From Saccoglossus kowalevskii (taxonomy: Eukaryota > Hemichordata > Enteropneusta > Harrimaniidae): DNA of 20,043 bases. Where the stretch lies: positions 200,057 through 220,099 of the forward strand of contig NW_003156743.1 in the NCBI RefSeq assembly GCF_000003605.2, given 5' to 3'. The notes below the pieces were generated by a model that was not told where the DNA came from, ran no database searches, and worked only from the letters and a program-made list of their open reading frames with translations. Of the stretch, positions 7,905 to 16,960 are shown in pieces (positions within the stretch are counted from its first letter, which is position 1; every line of letters begins with the position of its first letter). The translations under genes were made by a program, and so were the position numbers.

Positions 7905-10744
7905 TTAGCAATTTCGAAACCCCCAATATAGAAGAATGCTTATACAAAGTTTGGTATAATTGACATGGGTTTTGAAATTGTCATATATTGGAACGCTGTA
8001 CCTTAACTTCCTGACTGTACCAAAAATTATGCATATTACAAATAAAAAAAACAAATTCTTTATATCAGAGATCCATGTATGCTTATTTCTAACTCCAGAC
8101 TCTTCTATACTGTAAAGCATATCATAACATTTACGGTGATATCTATTATGGAGCATGTTAATTAATTTTGCCCAATATTTTGCACAAACAGTTGTTTATT
8201 AGACGAGGTATCCCATTTTTCTGGATTCGTTCGAGGCAATCATACTGTCGAAATCCCCAAATTTCAGCACCATATGATAAAATTGGCAAAATCTTGGAGT
8301 CAAAAAGTTGAAAAATACATCATAATTTAGGGACCTGTTTTGTCACTTATTTTCATAATGGCAAACATGGCATTTTTGGCTTGTTCTGCTAAAACCTTTG
8401 TTGCTGTTGACCATAGACGTTTACAAGAAAAATCAACCCCAAGATAATTATAGTAGGTAACTGCCTCGATTTCATCACCTTTATAAAACCATTTTTCATT
8501 TTTAGACAAGTGACCACTAGCTTTAAAAAACACAACTTTAGTTTGTTTCCTATCCACTGTCATTTTCCACCTGTCACAGTAACTACTTATTATTTTAAGT
8601 AATCTTTGCAACCCGATAACCGTATCTAAAAACATTGCTACATCATCTGCAAATAATAAGCAGAAAAGTTTCACAGGGTCGGGGAAGAGCTGTCTGACAT
8701 GATAATTGCGTTGCGTTGCTGCAATTCAAAGAACAGTTCGTTTATGAAAAGGAAAATAAAAAGGGCTTAGCATGCAGCATTGCTGAACGCCGACAGAACA
8801 GTCGAAATATTCGGTTTCTCCATTTGGGGGCGGACACAAGATTTCACGTTTGAATATATGCTGGACAATATTTTAAACATTTTCCCGTTTATACACCCTT
8901 TAGCAGAATATACCACAACCTTTGTCTATCAACAGTGTCAAAAGCCTTCGAAAAATCGAAGAACGCACAATAAAATTTTCACCGTTTTCTGGTAATGTAC
9001 TTATGAATAATTGACAGCGTGATAAAAATGTTATCAAACGTTGGGTAACCCTTTCTGAATCCCGCCTGTGCTTCGTCGATCTTTCCAAGTGCTTCTGCCC
9101 CAAAATACAGCCGTCTAATTAGCATCGAAGTAAAAATTTAACCAAATATACTGAGCATGGAGATTGCTCTATAATTCCCTGGGTCATCGGTGGACCTTTT
9201 TTTATATATTGGAATGACAATTGCTCTTGACCAGACGTTTGGGAATTTTCCTGATTCAAATATTTGGTTTAAAATAATGTTTAAAATGTGGGAAAAGAGT
9301 TTTTAAAGAATTTGCCAATCAGCTCGTCGGAACCTGCAGATTTACTATTTTTAATACTAGTAATGCTATGACTAATTTCGTCAGCTGTGATAGACCCATT
9401 TAGGATATTCCCATAGTGCTAGGTTGAAATTCGTCAACTAATTTAAGTAGATCCTGGAACTCGTCTGCAAGAGCAAAGTTATCCTCTGCCTTATCACCTG
9501 TAAAGAGCGTACTAAAGTAGTCATACCATTTAGCAGGTGTGATAGGCAGATTTGGTTTGGCAGAGAAAGGGTTATTTGGTTGTCTAAATGACGACCAAAA
9601 CAGATTTGTATCAGCGCATATCAAATGTGACTTGATTTGATCTATATGTTGGTGTTTTTTGTCCCGGCAAACATACACAAACCTTTTACTCATTAAGTGG
9701 TATTCATGTAAATGAGTTGGGTTATTGGTATTACGGAATTCGTATAACAATCTGTATTTCTCTTTTTTATGTTGTTTACAATCATTGTCAAACCAAGGTG
9801 GTTGTTCTGTATATGTGTTTGACATTTTCTTTATCATACCACAGTTATCAGCTACAGATCGATTCAAGTCTTCAATTATATTAACAGATACGTCTGTATG
9901 AGATTTACATTTTCAGAAATCGGGTTTAACCCATTTTGTATTTCCTCGGTATATAATTTGCTCATACAATTTGCATTGACATAAAATTGTTTATGTACAG
10001 ACCCCTGTATACTAAATACAAGTGGGAGATGATCAGACTCTGTACGGGACATAATAAAGAAATCAGTGATATCAGTAAATAAAGGTGTCGACACAAGAAC
10101 ATAGTCAACAAGGCGTGCCCCGTTACTTGAGATACACGTAAAGTAACCAACACATACATCGCTGCCTACTATACCATTCAAAATATGCAAATTGTGTGAG
10201 CAGCAAAGAGATAACAAAGTACGACCAAAATTTTTAGAAATGTTATCTTTTGTTGCGCTTGGAATGTTGAAGGTCACCGTTTAAAATCAATTTGCGTCAT
10301 CAACTTAAATAAAATGGTGATCAAACAATTTTCAAATAATTCAATTCCATTTCGTGATTCATGATTATCATACAGTGTTGCATTTTGGGGAGGTATATAA
10401 ACATCACAATAGATGATATCTTTATCAAAGCCAAACAATTCTTTTTGGAAAGGAAAAAATAAGCAATCATGAAGGCCAGTTTTGATACATTTAACATGGT
10501 GAATCAAATTATTTCTAATTAGTGTTAAGACACCTCCAAAAAATCGAAAATCGATTACTGACTTTCGCGGTCTAATACGATTGTACACTTTAAACCCATG
10601 AAAAAATCAGAAAGATTCGACAGATTCAGGCCAGGTTTCTGTTAAAGAAATAACATCATATGATAGTAAAAAGTTTATGAATTCGGGAGACTGAAGTTTA
10701 TATTTTAATCCTCTGATATTCCAAGAAATAACGTTTATTTTCGT
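7905..10744 (-). pseudogene. LINE ORF2 remnant: APE endonuclease, reverse transcriptase, C-terminal region
   Basis: Endonuclease: KINVISWNIRGL at about 10741, YDVISLTETW, a TGA at 10609-10607, YNRIRPRKS, FGGVLTLIRN, a GDL/NIPS motif split by a shift near 10270, GARLVDYVLVS and ESDHLPLVF (catalytic D-H). Linker: TEQPPWFDNDCKQHK and PAKWYDYFSTLF. Reverse transcriptase: DDPGNYRAISMLS, KIDEAQAGFRKG, FFDFSKAFDTVDRQRLW (catalytic D, near 8950), VGVQQCCMLSP, LFINELFFELQ, then LFADDVAMF at 8653-8642. C-terminus: LFDSKILPILSYGAEIWGF near 8250, then HNRYHRKCYDMLYSIEESG and TWISDIKNLFF. These follow the usual order of target-primed reverse transcription enzymes. Many shifts and stops; no active copy. 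Confidence 0.88.
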
Positions 10745-10886
10745 CGGGTTTTGGCCGGATTCCTATTCGGCAATATTGTCGACCAGCACATTTTCTCCAG
10801 TGCTCAGGGTTTGTTTTTGTGTTCGAGGTCGAGTAGGTGGTCGTCGGTCTTCTTTTCTTTGGATCTGATTTGATGACAGTGCCCTA

Positions 10887-11379
10887 TCAGAATCCTAAAC
10901 AATTTAGCTCTTTTAAAATATCCCTTTTCCCGTCTGACTTCAATTTTCCCAGTATTTCATTTTGGCGCCTCATCAAATCATTCTTTTTGCACTGGACGGA
11001 CAGTGAGTGCAAGTAGCTTATCATCGGAATAGTGAAATTTCGCAATAATTGGACGTGTACGGCCCTGAATCGGAGTGTTCGGCACTCTTTGTGCACGGAC
11101 AATATTCCGTTTAACCCATACTTTTTCAGTGATACTTTCATTTAATAAGTTTAATACTTTGACCTTACAGTCTTCGAACAACAGGCCGTCAGCTTCAGCG
11201 ATTCCATGGAGTTTTACAATATCTGTCCGAGAAAATGACCCCTGTCTATGAGCATCGGCATCTAAAATATCTATACGTTTGATGATTTCGTCCAGCTTTT
11301 CGTTTATCACTGTACAGTCAAGATCTTGAATATTACTATTTTCGGAAATTTCTCCAACTTCATCCTTCAATATATTCAC
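10887..11379 (-). pseudogene. LINE ORF1 remnant, L1-like RNA-binding protein
   Basis: The frame 11379-10978 reads VINEKLDEIIKRIDIL (short coiled coil), GSFSRTDIVKLHGIAEADG, then NIVRAQRVPNTP and GRTRPIIAKFHYSDDK. L1-type ORF1 proteins have a coiled coil followed by an RRM with N-x-(R/V)-(I/L)-x-G-(I/L)-x-E, then a basic R-A-H-R-x-G and R-P-R-P-I-I-(V/A)-(K/R)-F, and these are in the right order. A second frame, 11141-10887, carries the tail CKKNDLMRRQNEILGKLKSD and RDILKELNCLGF, so a one-base shift lies near the A-run at about 10980. ORF1 protein binds the element's RNA in the cytoplasm. Confidence 0.7.
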
Positions 11380-11400
11380 TGTGACATTGTAGCTTCGTCA

Positions 11401-11921
11401 CCTTTTCACAGTTGTCTTGGCGCGCGTGAACAGAGGACCCACTGAACCATATGAAGTTAACGTAGCTAGTGACACATGTACGAATAGATCCGAAGTACAT
11501 AACGTACACAGTTTTATGGTTTTAAAATTGAGTCCTCAATATGTAGTGCGCCCTCAGTGTTGGATTCAATCTGACACAAACTTATCTGGAATTCTAAAAA
11601 TGAACACGGAACTAAATAGTTAGCATACAATATGTATTCCTTGATACAATATATAGAATGAAACGAAAATCATGAATGTTCGTTCTTAGTAGCCCCACAG
11701 AAAAAAATGAGTTAGTTTTTAAACATATTCGATATTCAATACTTTCATTAAGTCTAAATAAATATAATTTTTTGTTAGTTCACCATTCTTAAATAGTCCA
11801 CCACATGTTATAATACATAATTTTTAATTATCGTTATATTGTTTAATAAAGAAGAATGTCAGTAGAATTAAGTAACACACAGGCGTGTTTGAGTACTGTG
11901 TTTGGGAAATTATAAACCCCT

Positions 11922-11960
<39 letters not shown>

Positions 11961-12061
11961 GTAATAATAATAATAATAATAATATGGTTATCACATACTG
12001 CAAAATGTTTCTAAAGGCAGCACGTAATTATATCAGCCGACTTTTATGTCGTATCTTGATT
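11401..12061. other. Region between LINE and membrane-protein gene; probable 3' UTR on the minus strand
   Basis: No gene seen. If the minus-strand membrane-protein gene is real, its 3' UTR runs leftward from 12061 and includes the (TAA)n tract. An ATTAAA poly-A signal candidate lies on the minus strand at 11828-11823, beyond the tract. A 68-codon plus-strand open frame at 11417-11623 has no recognisable motif. The LINE 5' border lies somewhere near 11380-11420. Confidence 0.4.
11923..11984. repeat. (TAA)n microsatellite
   Basis: About 20 copies of the trinucleotide, interrupted once by a G near 11961. It lies about 80 bp downstream (minus strand) of the predicted stop codon of the membrane-protein gene, so in its likely 3' UTR. 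The polyasparagine run in a translated plus-strand frame is an artefact of this repeat. Confidence 0.95.
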
Positions 12062-12291
12062 TCATGTCATGTGCCATATACCTCCTGGGTCATCTCCCAT
12101 CTCAATGTTTTCGTTATTTTCTTCCATTTCCATTTCCCGGCGTATTTTGTGCTTTTTATTACGGGCTGCCCGTTTTGTGTTATCCTTGCCTCGTTCCGAG
12201 CGTCGGGAGCGTGATATGTCAAAGCACATAAATAGAATCGAGACACATAATGCGAATACCACCAAGAGAAGGCCATTGTATAACAGCCATC
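12062..12291 (-). CDS. Last exon of a single-pass membrane protein: transmembrane segment and cytoplasmic tail
   Basis: On the minus strand, the acceptor TTTACTGTCTTCATAG ends at 12292 and the exon opens in phase 1. It codes for 75 full codons to TGA at 12064-12062. The first ~24 residues are hydrophobic (WLLYNGLLLVVFALCVSILF), followed by a basic stop-transfer stretch (SRSRRSERGKDNTKRAARNK, KHKIRR), then an acidic stretch (EMEMEENNENIEMGDD) and PGGIWHMT. The basic cluster after the helix predicts an inside C-terminus (type I topology). No known tail motif was recognised. The frame is open from the acceptor to the stop and codon use looks natural, which argues for a host gene. Family unknown. 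Confidence 0.62.
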
Positions 12292-12469
12292 CTATGAAGA
12301 CAGTAAATATATATATTTGAGTTATGTTTAGTGTCGATATTATTCAAACAAAAAAATAGGAATATAAATAATAATATTTAAGATATGTTATAATAATATG
12401 TAAGATTATATAATAATATTTCAGAAAACATTAAAATGTCTGACTCAGTTTTAATTATTTTGTATTTAC

Positions 12470-12544
12470 CTTTCAAATCGTCACCGTGTTTGTCCATAAC
12501 AATTGTCACCAAATTTGTGGTATAGTTCACATTCAAAGCATTAT
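12470..12544 (-). CDS. Penultimate exon of the membrane protein, 75 nt, phase 1-1
   Basis: The acceptor CTCTTTTTGTATATAG ends at 12545 and the donor is AAAG/GTAAAT at 12470/12469. The exon reads (D)NALNVNYTTNLVTIVMDK, HGDDLK(G). Both borders are phase 1 and the length is a multiple of three, so it joins in frame to both neighbours: the last codon becomes GGA (Gly), followed by WLLYNG. It gives one N-glycosylation sequon (NYT) and lies just outside the membrane helix, consistent with a juxtamembrane segment. The intron to the last exon is 178 nt. Confidence 0.6.
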
Positions 12545-13460
12545 CTATATACAAAAAGAGCAAAGTAAATAAGCGGCAAATTATTCTTAGTTCAACTCTC
12601 CACACGGAAGTTAGGGTTGTAGTACGGTCGTTCATATGATTTAGTGCCCTAATATGATGCTCCCAATTCGCTGTTGCAAATTGTATTCTGATTGCTCACA
12701 AGACAATGTGTTGCCTGCCAAGTTTGAAAGAAATCGGCCAACCAAAAACAATCACAGAGTTAATACATGACGACGACATACATGCGATTATAAACGGATT
12801 GCAAACAAGACATGGACTCTCATCAAATCATGGCACTATTGTTACGGGTATTTAATCACTTGATATTTCCTACAGGAAACCTCATTATGATATTTAGTAA
12901 ATACAATATTGTCATGATTGTTTAGATATGTAAATGCAGTAATTTGTGTCCATACCGCCGGAGAATACACCGCGCCAAAAACTTTCATACTCTAAAACTA
13001 GGGGAACTTTGTGACGTAAATGCCCCATAGTGTAAACTTAATATTAAATAATTCATAAACACTCGTTCCAGGGCTATAAACTATATGCAAATCAGACTAG
13101 CATTTATATTTATATGAGGTAATTAGACAAGACGAAACATGGTAGGAGTTGGGTCGAATTCAATTTCACGTATATATTGATGTTCCATATTTAATTATTT
13201 CAAAATATAAGTGGTGAAAAACGCATGCATAAACTTATGTTGACCTTTATATTGACAGGCTGTGTTTTCATCGTCTAAACTTCCCACTTACCAACAAAAT
13301 AGTAGTTACGATTAATTTCTGTAAAAAATATCGCTAATGTTCAAACCATGCAATTTTGTTTAACCAAGTCAGGTTGTTTTAGCGACATACATACATCGAT
13401 GGGTTCATTCTGATCTGGACATATTTCCATGAGGTTTCATTCGAATACAATATATCGACT
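12545..13460 (-). other. Intron of the membrane-protein gene, part before the minisatellite
   Basis: AT-rich, no coding signal seen. CCAAGTTTGAAAGAAATCGG at 12718-12737 resembles the AAGTTTGAA...ATCGG core found in the diverged repeats at 16100-16920, so a relic of the same dispersed family probably sits at about 12690-12860. CATACATACATCGATGGG just before 13400 leads into the repeat array. Confidence 0.4.
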
Positions 13461-13866
13461 GTATATTAGACAGACGTGTACATCGATATCAGTCAATAAA
13501 GCAATTGTGTATTAGACAGACGTGAGTGCATCAGACAATGAAACGACTGTCAATTAGACAGACGTATTTGCATTAGACAATGAAGCAACTGTACATCTGA
13601 CAGACATGTGTGCAATATACAATGAAGCAACTGTAGATTTGACATATATGTGTGCATTAGACAATGGAGTCAGTGTACATTCGACAGAAATGTGTGCAAC
13701 AGACAATAAAATCAGTGTACATTGGACGGACTTGTGTGCAACATTCAATGGAGCAACTGTACATTATACAGACATGTGTGCAACAGTCAATGAAGCATAT
13801 AGCGTGCAATGTCATATCAATTATTGGCATGTAAGCGTAAAATAGCATGAATGTTGTTAATAAATT
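13461..13866. repeat. Minisatellite block 1 (406 bp)
   Basis: The block begins GTATATTAGACAGACGTGTA, carries about eight 42-bp units and ends in a 66-bp non-repeat tail (13801-13866: AGCGTGCAATGTCATATCAA ... GTTGTTAATAAATT). Block 2 begins and ends with the same sequences, so the two are copies of one larger unit. Confidence 0.85.
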
Positions 13867-15741
13867 GTATATTAGACAGACGTGTACATCGATATCAGTC
13901 AATAAAGCAATTGTGCATTAGACAGACATGAGTGCATCAGACAATGAAGCGACTGTCAATTAGACAGACGTATTTGCATTAGACAATGAAGCAACTGTAT
14001 ATCTGACAGACATGTGTGCAACAGTCAATAAAGCAACTGTACATTAGATAGACATGTATGCAACAGTCAATGAAACAACTGTACATTAGACAGGCATGAG
14101 TACAACAGTCAATGAAGCAACTGTACTTTTAACAGAGCCGTATGTAACAGTCAATAAAGCAACTGTACATTAGAAAGACATGTGTGCAACGATCAATGAG
14201 GCAACTTTTCATTTAACAACTATATGTGTGCATCAGACAATGAAGTCAGTGTACATTAGACGGACATGTATGCAACAGTGAATGAAGCAACTGTACATTA
14301 GACAGACATGTGTGCAACAGTCAATGGAGCAACTGTACTTTAGACAGAAATGTGAGCAACAGTCAATGAGGCAACTGTACATTAGACAGACCTGTATGCA
14401 ACAGTCAATGAAACAACTGTACATTAGACAGACATGTGTGCATTAGACAGTAAAGCAACTGTACAATAGACAGACATGTGTGCAACAGTCAATGAAGTGA
14501 GTGTGCATTTGACAGATATATGTGCATCAGACAATGAAGTCAGTGTACATTAGACAGACATGTATGCAGTAGACAATGAAGCAACTGTACATTAGACAGA
14601 CTTGTGTGCAACAGTCAATGAAGCGACTGTACATCTGACAGATTTGTTAGCAACAGTCAATGAAGCAACTGTACATTAGATAGACATATCTGATACGTTG
14701 CGCATTGAGAAACTCGATATTAAACTGATTTTTGAACACAGGCCATGGAATAGGGGCTTGCTCCGTCCTGGCCACGGATTGACTCAATATTGCAGTAATT
14801 CTGGGAATGGTCCACCTCATAAACAATTTAATATCAGAATAAAACTAATCAACCCTTTGCGTCACTCGTTTTGTGCATTTAAAAAAAAGACATGTGTACT
14901 GCAGTCAATGAAGCAACTGTACATTAGACAGACATGTGTACAGCAGTCAATGAAGCAGCAGTACATTAAAAAGACATTTTTGAATCAGACTATGAAGTCA
15001 GTGTATATTAGACGGACATGTGTGTAATGGACAATGAAGCAACGTCAGTGTACATTAGACAGATATGAATCAGACAATGAAGTCAGTGTACATTAGAAGG
15101 ACATGTGTGCAATGGACAATGAAGCAACTGTACCTTAGACAGACATGTGTGCAACAGTCAATGAAGCAATTGTACATTAGACAGACATGTGCGCAATAGA
15201 CAATGAAGCAACTGTACATTAGACAGACTTGTGCTGAACAGTCAATGAAGCAACTGTAGATTAGACAGACATGTATACAACAACCGAAGAAGCAACTGTA
15301 CATTAAACAGATATTTTTGCACCAGACAATGAAGTCAGTGTATATTAGACGGACATGTGTGCAATGAACAATTAATCAACTGCACTTTAGACAGACTTGT
15401 GCTGAACAGTCAATGAAGCAGCTGTACGTTAGACAGACATGTATACTGCAATCAATGAAGCAACTGTACGTTAGACAGACATGTGTGCAACATTCAATGA
15501 AGCAACTGTAGATTTGACATATATGTGTGCATCAGACAATGGAGTCAGTGTACATTCGACAGAAATGTGTGCAACAGACAATAAAATCAGTGTACATTCG
15601 ACGGACTTGTGTGCAACATTCAATGAAGCAACTGTACATTATACAGACATTTGTGCAACAGTCAATGAAGCATGTAGCGTGCAATGTCATATCAATTATT
15701 GGCATGTAAGCGTAAAATAGCATGCATGTTGTTAATAAATT
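13867..15741. repeat. Minisatellite block 2 (1875 bp)
   Basis: The block starts with the same leader as block 1 immediately after the block 1 tail, carries close to forty units plus a 200-bp insertion, and ends in the same 66-bp tail (15676-15741) with a single visible difference (CATGCATG versus CATGAATG). The 200 bp before the tail also match block 1 (13594-13800) closely. Block 2 therefore differs mainly by expansion of its middle, or block 1 by contraction. Confidence 0.85.
14688..14887 (+). mobile_element. 200-bp retroposed-looking insertion in the minisatellite
   Basis: Non-repeat sequence interrupts a 42-bp unit. AGACAT at 14682-14687 on the left recurs as AGACAT at 14888-14893 on the right, preceded by A7-8. 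A poly-A end next to a short direct duplication of the target is the mark of LINE-driven retroposition. The body (CAGGCCATGGAATAGGGGCT, CCGTCCTGGCCACGG) is more GC-rich than its surroundings. No clear pol III A or B box was found, so it could be an unrecognised SINE, a 5'-truncated LINE end or a retrocopy of a cellular RNA. Confidence 0.55.
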
Positions 15742-15759
15742 CATTTCATGATTGAATAC

Positions 15760-15921
15760 CAATTGGTGTCGTATTTGTTACTGCTCCCGTAGTCTCAAAA
15801 TATGTATTGTTCGTCACACCAAGAGTAGAATGTATAATATCTGCCGCCGATTTCTTTGTTGTGGGTGAGGTTGAAAACTCAGTTGTAATGTCTGATTGAT
15901 AAACATTTTCAACAGTACTAG
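15760..15921 (-). CDS. Upstream exon of the membrane protein: Ser/Thr-rich extracellular stalk, phase 1-1
   Basis: The acceptor TGTCTTTATATCTTTCAG ends at 15922. The 162-nt exon reads STVENVYQSDITTEFSTSPT, TKKSAADIIHSTL, VTNNTYFETTGAVTNTTPI and ends ATTG/GTATTC at 15760/15759, phase 1. It is rich in Thr and Ser with sequons NNT and NTT, as in O-glycosylated, mucin-like stalks. It joins in phase to the 75-nt exon (G + AT makes Asp). The donor GTATTC is weaker than usual; without splicing the frame ends at TGA 15754-15752. The 3.2-kb intron that follows holds the minisatellite. Earlier exons were not found in the window. Confidence 0.5.
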
Positions 15922-16000
15922 CTGAAAGATATAAAGACACGAGGGTGATTTCTTCTGAGAATATAGTTATAATGTATTCCAATTATTGGAGGGATCAGAC

Positions 16001-16032
16001 CATATTAGTTGTAGCATACACATACTAATATG
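16001..16032. repeat. Perfect 9-bp inverted repeat
   Basis: CATATTAGT (16001-16009) and ACTAATATG (16024-16032) are perfect complements around a 14-nt loop. GTAGCATA occurs twice around it. It lies in the upstream intron of the predicted gene; function unknown. Confidence 0.7.
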
Positions 16033-16083
16033 TAGCATATAACAGACATGACGGTCAACCACCTTGAAACAGCTTGTATAAAA

Positions 16084-16960
16084 AGTGCATGTGCAAATGT
16101 GTTACATGATGTATGTGTAAAGTTTGAACAGTCCAGCTTTGTTAGCAATATGGCTTCAAAACAGCACTCGTTAAAAATGGCCACAAATCATGCATTACGG
16201 TTCAACTATGTCCAATGGTCATATTTTCATGCAGGGCCGAAATCCAGTTCTTGAATGGCAGGAATACTTGATTTTGATGTTTTTTATAACTAAAATGGCC
16301 GCGATTCGGCCATCCCGAATTATATCATGAAACAGAAGCATATGCCCATGCATGATATGATATATCTGCCAAGTTGGAATCAGTCAAAGATTGTAAGAGA
16401 TATGATCCGAGAAATGCATTTGTTAAAACAAAATTGTAGCAGGTCATTTTTAATCTGATCTGAAAAATAAATTGATATGCATCACGGTACCATTGTGTTC
16501 AACGTATGTATAAATTTAAACAGAATATGTTCATGCACAACCTAGATCCCCTTCCTTAATGATGAATATTAATTGTCGTAAAATGGCTACATATAATATA
16601 ATTCAGCCATTTTTTATCTTAACATGAAACAAAGGCATGCAAGATATGAAGTATGATGTATATGTGAAGTTCCAAATTTGTTCTAAGCATGTTGAATATA
16701 TGGATTCGAAACTGCATTTTTCAAAAAAATTTACGTGCATCATGACCCCATTGTTTAATAAATGATACAACGCTAAACTATATCCATCGACATACGACTG
16801 CCATATGCTACAGAAATGGTGAAATGTGTAATCCTGATGCACCTAAATTGAATCATGAAATGTATGTGCATGTGGGGGATATAATGTCTGGTCAGTATCA
16901 GTGAAGTTTGAACTTAATCGGTACATAAGTAACTAGTCGACACATTTGACAAATCATTCT
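16084..16960. repeat. Four diverged tandem copies of a ~230-300 bp repeat
   Basis: Shared anchors recur in the same order: an AAAATGG segment, TCATGAAAC, a CAT/GCATGATAT-rich stretch, then AAGTTTGAAC or a variant. AAGTT-type anchors lie at about 16120, 16371, 16667 and 16904 (spacing 251, 296, 237) and ATGAAA(C/T) anchors at 16327, 16624 and 16856. The copies differ by many substitutions and short indels, so the duplications are old. The open frames at 16048-16254 (+) and 16603-16842 (-) fall inside and look like chance. Part of it lies in the upstream intron of the minus-strand gene if that gene continues rightward. Confidence 0.55.
16295..16313. repeat. GC-rich 7-bp hairpin in AT-rich DNA
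   Basis: ATGGCCG (16295-16301) pairs with CGGCCAT (16307-16313) around CGATT. It sits at the start of one copy of the ~290-bp repeat. Confidence 0.6.

Larger units (their letters stand above)
7905..11400 (-). mobile_element. Near full-length but broken APE-type LINE (non-LTR retrotransposon)
   Basis: Read on the minus strand, the element has in order: an ORF1 with an RNA-binding-like domain (11379-10887), an APE endonuclease (10741-about 9960), a linker (9867-9400), a reverse transcriptase with FADD (about 9400-8330), and a C-terminal region (8330-7905). The ORF2 span of about 2.8 kb matches the 900-1000 residues usual for this type, so it is close to full length for ORF2, with ORF1 probably shortened at its start. 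Several shifts and stops break both frames. The right (5') border is uncertain; no target duplication was found. Clade is not assigned. Confidence 0.88.
13461..15741. repeat. 42-bp-unit minisatellite, about 45 copies in two blocks
   Basis: The typical unit runs ACATGTGTGCAACAGTCAAT then GAAGCAACTGTACATTAGAC then AG, 42 bp in all. Two variants alternate irregularly: A (GTCAATGAAGCAACTG) and B (GACAATGAAGTCAGTG). Because 42 is a multiple of three, both strands show open frames with a 14-residue period (minus-strand example MYSCFIDCCTHVCL); these have no start, splice or composition support and are taken as by-products. The array lies inside a predicted intron of the minus-strand gene, ending 18 bp before its exon border at 15760. 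Confidence 0.95.

Noticed and set aside
7905-8156. Independent small gene on the minus strand
   Set aside because: Sequence and position fit the C-terminal region of the LINE ORF2.
11885-12214. 109-codon plus-strand frame with polyasparagine, and other plus-strand frames to 12320
   Set aside because: The Asn run is the (TAA)n tract, and the rest is antisense to the better supported membrane-protein exon.
12378-12635. 85-codon continuous minus-strand gene
   Set aside because: Only 12470-12544 has protein-like content and it is bounded by good splice sites; the rest is intron.
13554-15720. Cys-rich or Asn/Thr-rich proteins coded by open frames in the minisatellite (both strands)
   Set aside because: Frames arise because 42 is a multiple of three; no start context, splice sites or constraint seen.
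13461-15741. CRISPR array
   Set aside because: Units are contiguous 42-bp diverged copies without unique spacers, in eukaryotic DNA; this is a minisatellite.
16048-16842. Open frames at 16048-16254 (+) and 16603-16842 (-) as genes or upstream exons
   Set aside because: They fall inside diverged tandem repeats, and no phase-1 splice borders match the membrane-protein gene.
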